In this document: positions 35,655 to 44,808 of the stretch, in pieces
Numbering within the stretch: position 1 is the first letter of the stretch
How the letters are laid out: every line of letters starts with the position of its first letter
Source: SAR202 cluster bacterium
GTDB taxonomy: Bacteria; Chloroflexota; Dehalococcoidia; Lucifugimonadales; UBA3495
Direction of reading: 5' to 3'
DNA length: 57,576 nt
Assembly: GCA_013204585.1 (NCBI GenBank)
Contig: JABMNL010000050.1
Coordinates: 1 to 57,576, forward strand
The notes under the pieces: generated by a model
Told to the model about the DNA's origin: nothing
Database searches by the model: none
The model's input: only the letters and a program-made list of their open reading frames with translations
Position numbers and translations under genes: made by a program

Positions 35655-36521
35655 ATGAATGGAAGTTACTCATCCATTACCACAAATGCAAAGAGAATTT
35701 TAGATGTCTTAATAGGGGAAGGCGCATTAGGCCCAAGTAACCGCTTGAGTCGAGACGAAGTATTTGACGAATCAAAATTAGATCTTAATTCGTTCAATCT
35801 TTCTTATGACTTCCTAAGGAGCCAAATGTACGTAGCGGCACCGATTAGTGAGAGGGAAATGTGGGCGACTGCGTCTGGAGTTGAATTTCTTGCTAATAAC
35901 ACTACGCCAATTCCGGCCGTAGTGAAGGTGAAATTGGATCTTAAACTTATCGTTGAAGTGTTCGGCATCGTTGTCGCGATTGTGGTAGGAATTTTTGGTG
36001 TAACGGCCAGCACACATACTTGGATTTTCAAGCCGGATATCTTGATTGTTGATCAGATCCCTACTTCTACAACGCCTGCTGAATCGACGGCAGTGCCGAA
36101 ACCGCCAACTATTGCGACACTCGGAATGCCCGATATCCACCCACCGTTGGTTCTAAACATCGAAGAATGTCAAACGTTAGACAAAGATGAGATCGATATA
36201 TCGTTGCGCATCGATGGTTTTTTTGTCGATCAGTTTGGCTCGGCAACTGCTAGCATCACTATCAAGGACGCTCGACAATCAGGAGACGCGAAATTTTTTC
36301 GACTTGATGATTGGTATCTAGTTGATGAAAAAAATGAACTAGTACACGAATTTCGCTTTTATAGGGGGGCATCACACGGGACGGAAACTACCTCACCAGG
36401 AGATACGGAGTCTGGCAGCTTAGAGTTCCGAGGAGCCTTGCCGCAGAATGCCGAGATAATTTCTATCGTTGCTCCTCCCTTCTCACGTCTGATGATTGAT
36501 TTGCCACAGGAGCAATGCTAA
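35655..36521 (+). CDS. Unrecognised single-pass membrane protein
   Basis: A 288-residue protein I do not recognise. The first 90 residues look helical and could form a winged-helix-like unit. A single membrane helix follows near residues 96-117 (LIVEVFGIVVAIVVGIFGV), then a Thr/Pro-rich linker and a beta-rich domain of about 120 residues. Its AT-richer codons contrast with the neighbours, hinting at acquisition. The stop overlaps the next start (TAATG). No ribosome-binding site is obvious. Confidence 0.7.
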   Translation: MNGSYSSITTNAKRILDVLIGEGALGPSNRLSRDEVFDESKLDLNSFNLSYDFLRSQMYVAAPISEREMWATASGVEFLANNTTPIPAVVKVKLDLKLIVEVFGIVVAIVVGIFGVTASTHTWIFKPDILIVDQIPTSTTPAESTAVPKPPTIATLGMPDIHPPLVLNIEECQTLDKDEIDISLRIDGFFVDQFGSATASITIKDARQSGDAKFFRLDDWYLVDEKNELVHEFRFYRGASHGTETTSPGDTESGSLEFRGALPQNAEIISIVAPPFSRLMIDLPQEQC

Positions 36522-38362
36522 TGCCACGCGAAAGTCAGGCTGCTTCCCAAGAGGTCCATACCGAACACAGCGTTATGGTGCCCATGCGCGACGGTGTTCG
36601 GTTGGCCACCGACGTTTACCGGCCAGCCAAAGACGGAGTCTCACTATATGGGGCTTATCCGGTGCTGCTGCAGCGGACACCCTACAGCAAGACCAGGGAA
36701 GACTTGGTCTTGGAAGCTAGGTTCTTCACGTCCCACGGTTACGTCACGGTGCTCCAAGATTGCCGGGGACGTTACGAATCGGAAGGTGGGTTCACCAAAT
36801 ACACGGCGGAGGGTGAGGACGGATTCGACACGATGGCCTGGCTGGCCCAGCAGCCCTGGCATGGCGGCAAGGTTGGCACCTATGGGTTGTCCTACGCGGC
36901 CCACACCCAGGCGGCCACGGCCTGTTTAAAGCCCCCGAACCTGGGCTGCATGTGGATGGACTCGGGCGGTTTCGCCAACGCCTTTCACAGCGCTTGCCGG
37001 AACGGCGGCGCATTTGAGCTTCGCCAATTGACCTGGGCCTACAAAGAGGCCTTGGAAAGTCCGGAAGCCCACGCCCATACCCGCACTGTCAAAGCGGCCT
37101 TGGAGTCCCAAAACATCTTCGATTGGTTTCGCAGACTGCCTTGGAAGAAGGGCCATTCTCCGTTGCAGTGGACCCCCGATTACGAGGGCTACTTGCTGGA
37201 TATTTGGGAGCGGGAGACCTTCGACGATTATTGGCGGAAGATTGGCCTGTGCACCGAGGAATACTACGACGAATTCTCCGATGTTCCCCAGGTCCACATG
37301 AGCGCCTGGTATGACCCATATTCACGGTCGGCCACCGATAATTATGTGGCCCTATCTGCCACCAAACAGGGCCCTGTCTCGCTGCTCATGGGGCCTTGGA
37401 CCCACGGCGCAAGGTCAATCACCCATTCTGGAAATGTGGACTTAGGCCAGTCTTCAATTATTGAAAACAGCTTTGGGGCTGACTTTAACCATCTACGATT
37501 GCGCTTCTTCGATCGTTGGCTCAAGGGCACCGAAAACGGTTTGGCAACCGAAGCGCCAGTGAAATTGTTCGTGATGGGCGGAGGTACGGGACACAAGAAC
37601 ACCCACCTTCGGTTGGACCACGGAGGTCAGTGGCGCAGCGAAAACGAATGGCCGCTGGCCCGTGCTTTGAACACGCCTTTTTACCTCCTACCCAAAGGTG
37701 GGCTGTCATCTCATCCGCCGGAGGGCGCGCAACCGCCGACCACCTATTTGTTCGACCCAGAGCATCCGGTGCCCACGGTGGGAGGGAACATCTCGTCGGG
37801 CCAGCCGGTGATGGCTGCGGGCGGCTTCGACCAAAGGGAGTCCGAGGAATTTTTTGGTTCCGAAGAGCCCTACCTGCCACTGGCGTCCCGGCCCGACGTG
37901 TTGGTCTTTCAAACCACACCTTTAGTAGAAGACGTGGAAATAACCGGCCCGGTTTCGGTCCATCTCTGGATTTCTTCCACTGCTGTGGACACCGACTTCA
38001 CGGCCAAGCTAATCGATGTTTATCCTCCGTCCCCGAATTACCCGGAGGGATACGCGCTAAACCTGACCGACGGCATCTTGAGGGTAAAGTTTAGGGACTC
38101 TTGGGAGCAGCCGGAGTTGATGGAACCAGGGAAGGTCTACCAGATTGAGGTGGGGTTGTTGCCGATGTCCAACTTGTTCTTGAAGGGACACCGCATCAGG
38201 TTGGACATATCTTCCAGCAACTTTCCCAGATTCGACGTGAATGGCAACACCGGCGAGAATCCGGGCACGTCGCCGGTTAGAGTAACGGCCTTAAACAGTG
38301 TTTACCATGAGGATGGCCGACTGTCTTACGCTCTGTTGCCCGTGATACCCATCGGTAGTTAG
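36521..38362 (+). CDS. CocE/NonD family hydrolase
   Basis: A 613-residue S15-type alpha/beta hydrolase: N-terminal MRDGVRLATDVYRP, nucleophile Ser in GTYGLSYAAHTQ, Asp near SAWYDPYSRSATDNY and His in MGPWTHGARS, then the C-terminal jelly-roll (GPVSVHLWISSTAVDTDFTA). Family members hydrolyse esters or X-Pro peptides; the substrate is unknown. The ATG at 36521 has AGGAG eight bases upstream and overlaps the preceding stop. Confidence 0.93.
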   Translation: MPRESQAASQEVHTEHSVMVPMRDGVRLATDVYRPAKDGVSLYGAYPVLLQRTPYSKTREDLVLEARFFTSHGYVTVLQDCRGRYESEGGFTKYTAEGEDGFDTMAWLAQQPWHGGKVGTYGLSYAAHTQAATACLKPPNLGCMWMDSGGFANAFHSACRNGGAFELRQLTWAYKEALESPEAHAHTRTVKAALESQNIFDWFRRLPWKKGHSPLQWTPDYEGYLLDIWERETFDDYWRKIGLCTEEYYDEFSDVPQVHMSAWYDPYSRSATDNYVALSATKQGPVSLLMGPWTHGARSITHSGNVDLGQSSIIENSFGADFNHLRLRFFDRWLKGTENGLATEAPVKLFVMGGGTGHKNTHLRLDHGGQWRSENEWPLARALNTPFYLLPKGGLSSHPPEGAQPPTTYLFDPEHPVPTVGGNISSGQPVMAAGGFDQRESEEFFGSEEPYLPLASRPDVLVFQTTPLVEDVEITGPVSVHLWISSTAVDTDFTAKLIDVYPPSPNYPEGYALNLTDGILRVKFRDSWEQPELMEPGKVYQIEVGLLPMSNLFLKGHRIRLDISSSNFPRFDVNGNTGENPGTSPVRVTALNSVYHEDGRLSYALLPVIPIGS

Positions 38363-38970
38363 CTGTTGATTAAGGTCGCCATGTAGTAATTCGTGTTTAG
38401 TTCCTGAGATTTCTGGAACCTGAACCCGCTGTCCTCGGCAATCTGCCGGCACTCGTCGGCTGTGATGCGCACCTCTTGGGGCGGCCCCGATTCGGTTTCT
38501 CGCTTCTGCCATTCCACGATGAAGCACCAACCGCCTGGCTTTAGCATTTGCCTGGCCGCAGTGAGGAATCGCACGCGGTCGCTGGGGTGATGGAGGACAA
38601 CTGCTATAAACACACCGTCGACGCTGGCGGGAGCCACGGGAAATTCGTACTCTTCGCATTTCAAGACCTCGACGTTGCCCATGCGGGCTTCATCCGTCCG
38701 GCTACGGCAGGCCTCAATCATCTCATCTGATACGTCTAACGCGATAACCTTGCCGTTAATTAAGAATTTGGCTAAAGGAAGGGTGAAATAGCCTGGGCCA
38801 CAACCGACATCGACCACCGTGTCTCTGGGATTAACGGGGCAGTGGCTGAGCACCCTAAATTGGTCCAAGGTTGCCACGCGTTCTGGCCGGAGCATCCGCT
38901 CAACGGAAGTAGGCATGTCAGGGTGGCCTGAGGCGTGGTCCGAATGAGCGTGGTCTGAATCTGTCGACAT
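38359..38970 (-). CDS. Class I SAM-dependent methyltransferase
   Basis: The 203-residue protein has motif I VVDVGCGPGYFTLPLA, motif II ALDVSDEMIE, and post-motif VLHHPSDRVRFL. The substrate cannot be told. The N-terminus is His/Asp-rich (DSDHAHSDHASGH), possibly metal-binding. It converges on the CocE gene with a 4-bp overlap. Confidence 0.9.
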   Translation of the reverse strand: MSTDSDHAHSDHASGHPDMPTSVERMLRPERVATLDQFRVLSHCPVNPRDTVVDVGCGPGYFTLPLAKFLINGKVIALDVSDEMIEACRSRTDEARMGNVEVLKCEEYEFPVAPASVDGVFIAVVLHHPSDRVRFLTAARQMLKPGGWCFIVEWQKRETESGPPQEVRITADECRQIAEDSGFRFQKSQELNTNYYMATLINS

Positions 38971-39044
38971 ATACGAATCTCCTACGTGTGGCGATTACTT
39001 TACATGACTGGATTAATCGCCGCAATCGTAGCGATGAGGGTTCG

Positions 39045-39073
39045 TTGACACCCCTTAGACCCCATCGTACACT
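39045..39073 (+). promoter_or_regulatory. Strong sigma70-type promoter of glyA
   Basis: TTGACA (39045-39050), a 17-bp spacer and TACACT (39068-39073) point to transcription of glyA with a leader of about 120 nt. Confidence 0.72.
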
Positions 39074-39124
39074 ACCCGCTGAAACCCGTTTTTATGCGCG
39101 ATTCATCCCTTCATTAGTCACTCA

Positions 39125-39178
39125 TCTGGTGGCCGGATACTCCCGGCAACTCATAGCTCTCCCGATTCGCCCACCAGA
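39125..39178 (+). other. Structured leader of glyA
   Basis: TCTGGTGG (39125-39132) can pair with CCACCAGA (39171-39178), enclosing a smaller GCCGG/CCGGC hairpin (39132-39147). It lies between the promoter and the glyA Shine-Dalgarno. It does not match a riboswitch I know. Confidence 0.4.
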
Positions 39179-39201
39179 CAATTGCCTCCCAGGAGATACC
39201 A

Positions 39202-40443
39202 ATGTCCATTTTGTCCCAGCAAGACCCAGCGGTCGCCCGCGCCTTAGAGTTGGAAGACCAACGGCAAAGGGAAAACATCGTTCTAATTGCTTCGGAAAAC
39301 TACGCGAGTAAGGCCGTATTGGAGCCGGGCTCCAGCGTAATTAGCAATAAATATGCCGAGGGGTATCCGGGCCGTCGGTACTACGGCGGCTGTGAGAACG
39401 CAGACGTTATCGAGACCCTGGCGATTGACCGGGTCAAAGAGCTATTCGGGGCCCAGCACGCCAATGTTCAACCGCACAGTGGCGCCCAAGCCAACATGGC
39501 GGCCTACTTCGCGATTCTTGAGCCTGGTGATACCGTCTTGGGCATGCAGTTGAATCACGGCGGGCACCTGACTCACGGCGCTTCCGTCAATTTCTCGGGC
39601 AAGCTTTACAACTTTGTTCCCTACGGCTTGGACAAGGAAACCGAGACCATCGATTACGACGAGGTTGAACGGCTAGCCAAGGAGCACAATCCCAAACTGA
39701 TTGTGGCTGGCTGTAGCGCCTACCCTCGTATACTAGATTTTCCTCGTTTTCGGGCCATTGCCGACAGCGTGGACGCCCTGCTAATGGTGGACATGGCCCA
39801 TATTGCAGGACTAATTGCCGGTGGAGCCCATCCTTCGCCGTTTCCCCACGCCCAGATTGTTACTTCCACAACTCAAAAGAGCCTGCGCGGCCCCAGGGGC
39901 GGTTTCATCCTCTGCGATGAAGAATTGGCCCGCAAGGTCGATTTTGCCGTGTTCCCCTTCACTCAGGGAGGGCCGCTAATGCAAGCGATTGCTGGCAAGG
40001 CGGTCTGCTTTGGTGAAGCCCTCAGGCCCGAATTCTCCAAATACGCCCATCAACTGGTGGCCAACTGTAAGGTATTGGCCACGGTACTTTCCGAGGCTGG
40101 TATTAGACTTGTTTCTGGCGGCACCGACAACCACATGGTGCTGGTGGATGTGACACCATTGGGCATCACCGGACAACAAGCCGAGGTGGCCCTTGAGTCG
40201 GTGGGCATCATCGCTAACAAAAATGCCATACCATACGACGCCAGGCCTCCTCGGGTTACCAGCGGTCTGCGCCTGGGCACGCCTGCGATTACCAGCCGGG
40301 GCATGGTCGAGGCCGAGGTTAAGCAGGTTGCGTCGATGCTTGCTAAAGTGTTGTCCGACGTTGAAGATAGCGCAGCCCACGCCAAAGTAGCGGCCGAAGT
40401 AAAAGAGTTGACTGCTCGCTTCCCCGTGCCAGGCTTGGACTAA
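39202..40443 (+). CDS. glyA: Serine hydroxymethyltransferase
   Basis: A 413-residue PLP enzyme converting serine and tetrahydrofolate to glycine and methylene-THF. The N-terminal [21 protein letters not shown] and the PLP-lysine motif [13 protein letters not shown] are typical. It has the full family length. CAGGAG precedes the ATG. Confidence 0.97.
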   Translation: MSILSQQDPAVARALELEDQRQRENIVLIASENYASKAVLEPGSSVISNKYAEGYPGRRYYGGCENADVIETLAIDRVKELFGAQHANVQPHSGAQANMAAYFAILEPGDTVLGMQLNHGGHLTHGASVNFSGKLYNFVPYGLDKETETIDYDEVERLAKEHNPKLIVAGCSAYPRILDFPRFRAIADSVDALLMVDMAHIAGLIAGGAHPSPFPHAQIVTSTTQKSLRGPRGGFILCDEELARKVDFAVFPFTQGGPLMQAIAGKAVCFGEALRPEFSKYAHQLVANCKVLATVLSEAGIRLVSGGTDNHMVLVDVTPLGITGQQAEVALESVGIIANKNAIPYDARPPRVTSGLRLGTPAITSRGMVEAEVKQVASMLAKVLSDVEDSAAHAKVAAEVKELTARFPVPGLD

Positions 40444-40551
40444 TATTAATCATCTAGTTGAGCCAGGCAAGGCTCGATGCTATAATCACAAAGCTTCTGT
40501 AAATCTTTTGATTTGCGACCTAATCGTGTGTAATTTACCAAGGGGTATCGT

Positions 40552-41229
40552 TTGCGCCATTACGAACTAGTAGTTGTCCTTAGTCCGATGCTAAACCCTG
40601 ACCAGGTTACCGAGACCTGGGATCGGGTAAAAGGCTTCATTACAACCAGGGACGCTGAAATCAGTCACGAAGAACAATGGGGCACCCGCCGGTTGGCGTA
40701 CCCCATCCGCAAGGGTCCGCACCAATTCTTAGAGGGCAGCTATCATCTGACTCGGTTCCAGACTGACCAGCCCTTCAATAAAGAATTGGAGAACTTCCTG
40801 AAAGTAGACGACGAGATAATTCGGTCTTTAGTTACCGTAACCTTGCCGGAAGAGGAATTGGCTGCCCAGGCAGCTGCGGCAGCGAGGGCCATTCGGCCTC
40901 CGCCTCCCCGACCGACCCCCATGACCCCTGTGGGTTCTGATGGCGCACCGATTGCGCCTCCTCCAGCAGAAGGTGCCGCTCCGGTGGCAGTTGCCGAGGG
41001 TGAAGCTCCCGTCGCGGAAGCAGAGGCGTCGGCCCCTGCAGTTCCAGAGGCTCCGGAAGCTGCTGCACCTGAAGCCATCCCAGAAGCGACTATAGAAGAA
41101 GCGCCTGTGGCTGAGGCTGAACCCGAATCTGAGCCTGTCGCCGAGGAAGAACCCAAAGCGGCAGTAGAAGAAGTGGTAGAAGAGGAGCCAGAAGCACCGG
41201 CTAGCGAGCCGGACGAAAGCGAGGACTAG
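40552..41229 (+). CDS. rpsF: 30S ribosomal protein bS6 with long acidic tail
   Basis: The first ~100 residues match bS6 (MRHYELVVVLSPMLNPDQV, EEQWGTRRLAYPIRKGPHQF). The remaining ~120 are a Pro/Ala/Glu-rich low-complexity tail, doubling the usual length. The start is a TTG preceded by AAGGGG. It heads the conserved rpsF-ssb-rpsR operon; the gap to ssb is 13 bp. Confidence 0.95.
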   Translation: MRHYELVVVLSPMLNPDQVTETWDRVKGFITTRDAEISHEEQWGTRRLAYPIRKGPHQFLEGSYHLTRFQTDQPFNKELENFLKVDDEIIRSLVTVTLPEEELAAQAAAAARAIRPPPPRPTPMTPVGSDGAPIAPPPAEGAAPVAVAEGEAPVAEAEASAPAVPEAPEAAAPEAIPEATIEEAPVAEAEPESEPVAEEEPKAAVEEVVEEEPEAPASEPDESED

Positions 41230-41242
41230 AAGGGAGGAAGAC

Positions 41243-41674
41243 GTGAATAAGATCATTGTCATAGGACATCTGGGAAGAGATCCCGAGATGCGGTACACAC
41301 CCAATGGTCAAGCGGTAACCTCGTTTAGTGTTGCCTCGAGCCGCCGGTATACCACCAGCGCCGGAGAACAAAAAGAAGAAACAGAATGGTTCAACGTTAG
41401 TGCCTGGGGAAAACTGGGCGAAACGTGCAACCAATACTTAACGAAAGGCCAGCAAGTTTACGTGGAAGGCCGAATGAGCAGCCGCACCTATGAAGGGCGG
41501 GACGGCCAGACCCGCGTATCCATTGACGTTTTCCTGAACGATGTCCAGTTCTTGGGCAGAGGCGGAGACGGAGGTGGCGCCGGAGCCACGGCATCGGCCC
41601 CTTACGAAGTGGGCGCTGGCGCAATGGCCGACGATGGTTCAGATTTCGACCCGGTAGACGACCTACCGTTTTAA
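41243..41674 (+). CDS. ssb: Single-stranded DNA-binding protein
   Basis: A 143-residue SSB with an OB fold starting MNKIIVIGHLGRDPEMRYTPNG, a Gly-rich linker and the acidic tip DDLPF that recruits partner proteins. Its place between rpsF and rpsR is conserved in many bacteria. The start is a GTG. Confidence 0.97.
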   Translation: MNKIIVIGHLGRDPEMRYTPNGQAVTSFSVASSRRYTTSAGEQKEETEWFNVSAWGKLGETCNQYLTKGQQVYVEGRMSSRTYEGRDGQTRVSIDVFLNDVQFLGRGGDGGGAGATASAPYEVGAGAMADDGSDFDPVDDLPF

Positions 41675-41732
41675 TTTAGCCAACCGATTTAGTTTAGTTA
41701 TAGATAGGTAATTCAAAAGGACTTGAACAAGC

Positions 41733-42077
41733 ATGACCACTGAAGGCTCAAGAGGATCAGGCGGACCACCACCCAGATTTGGCGGTGGTGGCGGACGGCC
41801 AGGCGGAAGACCGGGTGGAGGACGCCCCCGGGGCAGATTCGCGCCACGGCGCAGAGTTTGTACCTTCTGCGTAGAGCATGTTAAGCATATCGATTACAAA
41901 GAAATCGATAAGATTCGCCGGTTTGTTTCGGAGCGGGCCAAGATTGAGCCCCGCCGCCGCACCGGCGTTTGTGCCAAGCACCAGCGTGCCCTTCGGCTAG
42001 CCATTCTACGGGCCAGACAGATTGCATTGGTGCCTTTCGTTGCCTACCACGCCTACTCAGGTGGCACTCGGCGCTAA
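41733..42077 (+). CDS. rpsR: 30S ribosomal protein bS18
   Basis: The C-terminal ~75 residues are bS18 ([39 protein letters not shown]). The N-terminal ~38 are a Gly/Arg/Pro-rich RGG-like extension, probably disordered and RNA-binding. It is the last gene of the rpsF operon. Confidence 0.96.
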   Translation: MTTEGSRGSGGPPPRFGGGGGRPGGRPGGGRPRGRFAPRRRVCTFCVEHVKHIDYKEIDKIRRFVSERAKIEPRRRTGVCAKHQRALRLAILRARQIALVPFVAYHAYSGGTRR

Positions 42078-42099
42078 TCAAGCCTGGTCGGCACTCACT

Positions 42100-42133
42100 T
42101 TATTAATAATCCATAACCGGGTTATTAATAACC
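42100..42133. other. Paired palindromes downstream of rpsR
   Basis: TTATTAATAA occurs at 42100-42109 and 42122-42131, 22 bp apart (two helical turns). The second lies within the perfect palindrome GGTTATTAATAACC. It could be an operator for the following gene, or a weak terminator for rpsR. The rest of 42078-42231 shows no gene. Confidence 0.45.
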
Positions 42134-42231
42134 ATGTGATAAATACAGGCGGCGCAGGCAATTCGCCACGCCGCCAAACCCCTCCCCACTCATTCCCCAG
42201 GCTGTAGAGGCCATTCCGTCGAGGTTAGACA

Positions 42232-43371
42232 ATGCCATTTCCTTGGCTCCGAAGGTTCGGTTCCGCAGAAACAGGTAGAGCCGAACGACGCCGTAGCATG
42301 CGGGCCCAGCGGCGAGCCCACGGAGAAGACGACACCCCGCAGGAAGACACCAAGGTTTTGGCCGAGCGGCGACAATTCAGAGTCGGCGTTGGAATCGGCG
42401 CTGCCTTTTTGCTCATCATAGTTGGTGTGGTCGCGTTCGGTTACTATCAATCATTCTATAAACCGCCCAGGGTCTGGGCCGGTTCGGTAAATAACGTAGA
42501 ATTTAAGATGGGTGATTTGGTTCAACGCATCCGAGTGTTGCAGGGTGTAAACCGGTACCAGGGCGGCCAGGTGAATCTCAGCACAATCCCCTTTGAATAT
42601 CTACAAAACCTGATACACGCGGAAGTTCTGCGCCAGCAGTCCCCTCTCCTGGGTATCGAGATTACCGATGAAGATATCGAGAATGACCTACGTAGGCAGT
42701 TCACCCCGACGCCGGAGCCGGGTCAGGAAACTGACCCAGGCCAGCTCGAACAAGAATTTAAGGCAAACTACACTGCCTTTTTGACCGCCACCGGCCTGTC
42801 CGACGGCGAGTTTCGGGTAATCATAGAAGAACAGATTTCCGTTCGGGCTTTGGCGGCCCTGCTTTCCCGCGACATAGAAGACCCGCAACAGCAGGTTGAA
42901 ATTCAGTGGATTCAATTGTCGTTGGATGGAAATATTTCGCCCGACGATGTGGTACGGCGTCTGGAGAACGAGGATTTTGTCCGAGTGGCACAGGAATTAA
43001 ACACTGCCGGCCAGTTCTCAGGCACCAACGGCTACGTTGGGTGGGTGCCCAAAGGCGCGTTCCCCAATCTTGATGACACCCTTTTCGGCAATGAAGAGAA
43101 AGGGAAAGAGCCATTGGCAGTCGGGGCGGTGAGCGAGCCCATCTTCACCGCAGAAAGCAATTTTATCGTTAAGATTCTCTCCGGAGCAGAAGAACGAGAA
43201 CTAGAAGACAGAATGGCATTGCAATTGACCGTGGAATTGGTGAAACAATGGCAGAAAGAATCACTGACCTCGGGAACTAGCCAAGGCAATGTCAAAATGA
43301 ACTTCAATAGCAAGTTATACGAATGGGTCACCGACCAGGTGTTCATCACCGCGCCAAGGGTAGAGCGCTAA
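42232..43371 (+). CDS. SurA/PpiC-type peptidyl-prolyl isomerase, membrane-anchored
   Basis: A 379-residue protein with a basic cytoplasmic N-terminus, one membrane helix (about 51-73, GVGIGAAFLLIIVGVVAFGYY), a SurA_N-like helical region and a parvulin-like domain (TNGYVGWVPKGAFPNLDDTLF). This suits an extracytoplasmic foldase or chaperone. It is 6 bp before hom. Confidence 0.82.
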   Translation: MPFPWLRRFGSAETGRAERRRSMRAQRRAHGEDDTPQEDTKVLAERRQFRVGVGIGAAFLLIIVGVVAFGYYQSFYKPPRVWAGSVNNVEFKMGDLVQRIRVLQGVNRYQGGQVNLSTIPFEYLQNLIHAEVLRQQSPLLGIEITDEDIENDLRRQFTPTPEPGQETDPGQLEQEFKANYTAFLTATGLSDGEFRVIIEEQISVRALAALLSRDIEDPQQQVEIQWIQLSLDGNISPDDVVRRLENEDFVRVAQELNTAGQFSGTNGYVGWVPKGAFPNLDDTLFGNEEKGKEPLAVGAVSEPIFTAESNFIVKILSGAEERELEDRMALQLTVELVKQWQKESLTSGTSQGNVKMNFNSKLYEWVTDQVFITAPRVER

Positions 43372-43377
43372 AGGGAT

Positions 43378-44700
43378 ATGACTGCGCCCTCCGGTATTCC
43401 TAATGGTATTCCCGCCGAGATTAATATCGGCCTAATGGGATTGGGTGTCGTTGGCACCGGGGTGGCTGCGACCCTGCTTCGCGAAAATTCCCATCTTTCA
43501 GATCTAATCGGTCGGGCCGTAAAGCTCAAAAAAGTGCTGGTTCGTGACCTTTCACGTCCCAGAGATATCGACCTCCCCGCTGGCCTTTTGACTGCCAACG
43601 CAGAGGATATCTTGGCCGACCCGGACATCCACATTTTGGTGGAAGTGATGGGCGGGACAGACCCAGCCGAAGCGTATTTGAAACAAGGTCTCTCGGCAGG
43701 CAAACATGTCGTCACCGCCAACAAAGAAGTGATGGCGAAATCGGGACCAGAGTTGTTGGCTTTGGCTCGCGCGAACGGGGTTAATCTGCTGTTTGAGGCT
43801 AGTGTCGGCGGTGGTATACCCATCGTCGGCTGCTTGATGAACGAACTTGCCGCCAACGACGTCCGCTCCATCCGCAGCATCATCAACGGCACCACCAACT
43901 ACATCCTCACCGCAATGGCCCATCAGCACACCAGTTTTGAGCAAGCCCTATCCGAAGCCCAAGAACGCGGTTACGCCGAAGCCGACCCCACCAACGACAT
44001 TGAAGGCATCGACGCCGCCTACAAACTGACGATTCTTGCGTCCTTGGCCTACCGGAGCACATTCCAGCCAGGCGATGTCTACTGCGAAGGAATCTCCAAG
44101 CTTGAGCCCCAGGACTTCCAATATGCCCAAGAGTTGGGATTCGCGATAAAGTCTCTAGCGATTGCCAACTTGGTAGATGGAGCCGTTCAGCTTCGGGTAT
44201 ACCCGGCATTGTTGCCCGCGGAACACATGCTGGCCAAGGTCGATGGAGTGTACAATGCCGTTGAAATCGACGGCAGCCTCTGCGGTCAGGTGTTGTTCCA
44301 TGGGATGGGAGCAGGCCGGGAGCCCACCACCAGCGCGGTGGTCGGCGACTTGATTGAAGCCGCCCGCAAGATGGGCGGCCCGAGCGTGCTTCCTTTAGAG
44401 TTACCGAACGGGTCCGGTATACCGGTTCGGCCCATAGACGACCTCATGTCGCGTTACTACATTCGTCTGGGCGTAGCCGACCACCCAGGGGTGTTGGCGC
44501 AGATTGCCCAGGTCTTGGGAGACGGACAGATTAGCATCGCCTCGGTACTTCAGAAAGATGTACATCCTGAGACTGAGAGCGCGGAGATAGTTATTACCAC
44601 CCATCCCGCCAGAGAGGCGTCGGTTCAAAAGGCCCTTCAAATCATAACCGAGCTGCCCCAGGTGCGACGAGTTAGCAACACCTTAAGGATTGAGGAGTGA
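43378..44700 (+). CDS. hom: Homoserine dehydrogenase
   Basis: The 440-residue enzyme reduces aspartate semialdehyde to homoserine. It shows NAD(P) motif IGLMGLGVVGTGVA, catalytic-domain GTTNYILTAMA and DPTNDIEGIDAAYKL, and a C-terminal ACT domain (RLGVADHPGVLAQIAQVLGD) for likely threonine feedback. thrC follows after a 15-bp repeat array. Confidence 0.96.
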   Translation: MTAPSGIPNGIPAEINIGLMGLGVVGTGVAATLLRENSHLSDLIGRAVKLKKVLVRDLSRPRDIDLPAGLLTANAEDILADPDIHILVEVMGGTDPAEAYLKQGLSAGKHVVTANKEVMAKSGPELLALARANGVNLLFEASVGGGIPIVGCLMNELAANDVRSIRSIINGTTNYILTAMAHQHTSFEQALSEAQERGYAEADPTNDIEGIDAAYKLTILASLAYRSTFQPGDVYCEGISKLEPQDFQYAQELGFAIKSLAIANLVDGAVQLRVYPALLPAEHMLAKVDGVYNAVEIDGSLCGQVLFHGMGAGREPTTSAVVGDLIEAARKMGGPSVLPLELPNGSGIPVRPIDDLMSRYYIRLGVADHPGVLAQIAQVLGDGQISIASVLQKDVHPETESAEIVITTHPAREASVQKALQIITELPQVRRVSNTLRIEE

Positions 44701-44713
44701 TGCCAATACCGGT

Positions 44714-44788
44714 GGGGTTCCACAGAAAGGGGTTCCATAGTAAGGGGTTCCATAGTAAGGGGTTTCACAGAAAGGGGTTCCATAGTAA
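44714..44788. repeat. 15-bp x 5 tandem repeat between hom and thrC
   Basis: Five adjacent copies of GGGGTTCCATAGTAA or the variant GGGGTTCCACAGAAA fill most of the 108-bp gap. None encodes an obvious peptide. The thrC Shine-Dalgarno lies just beyond. Confidence 0.97.
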
Positions 44789-44808
44789 TAGGAGACGGGG
44801 TTAACAGA

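Noticed and set aside
35655-36521. Mobile element or genomic island
   Set aside because: Composition shifts, but there is no integrase, transposase, attachment repeat or tRNA beside it.
39074-39201. Glycine or other known riboswitch before glyA
   Set aside because: The tandem aptamer features expected for glycine riboswitches are not seen.
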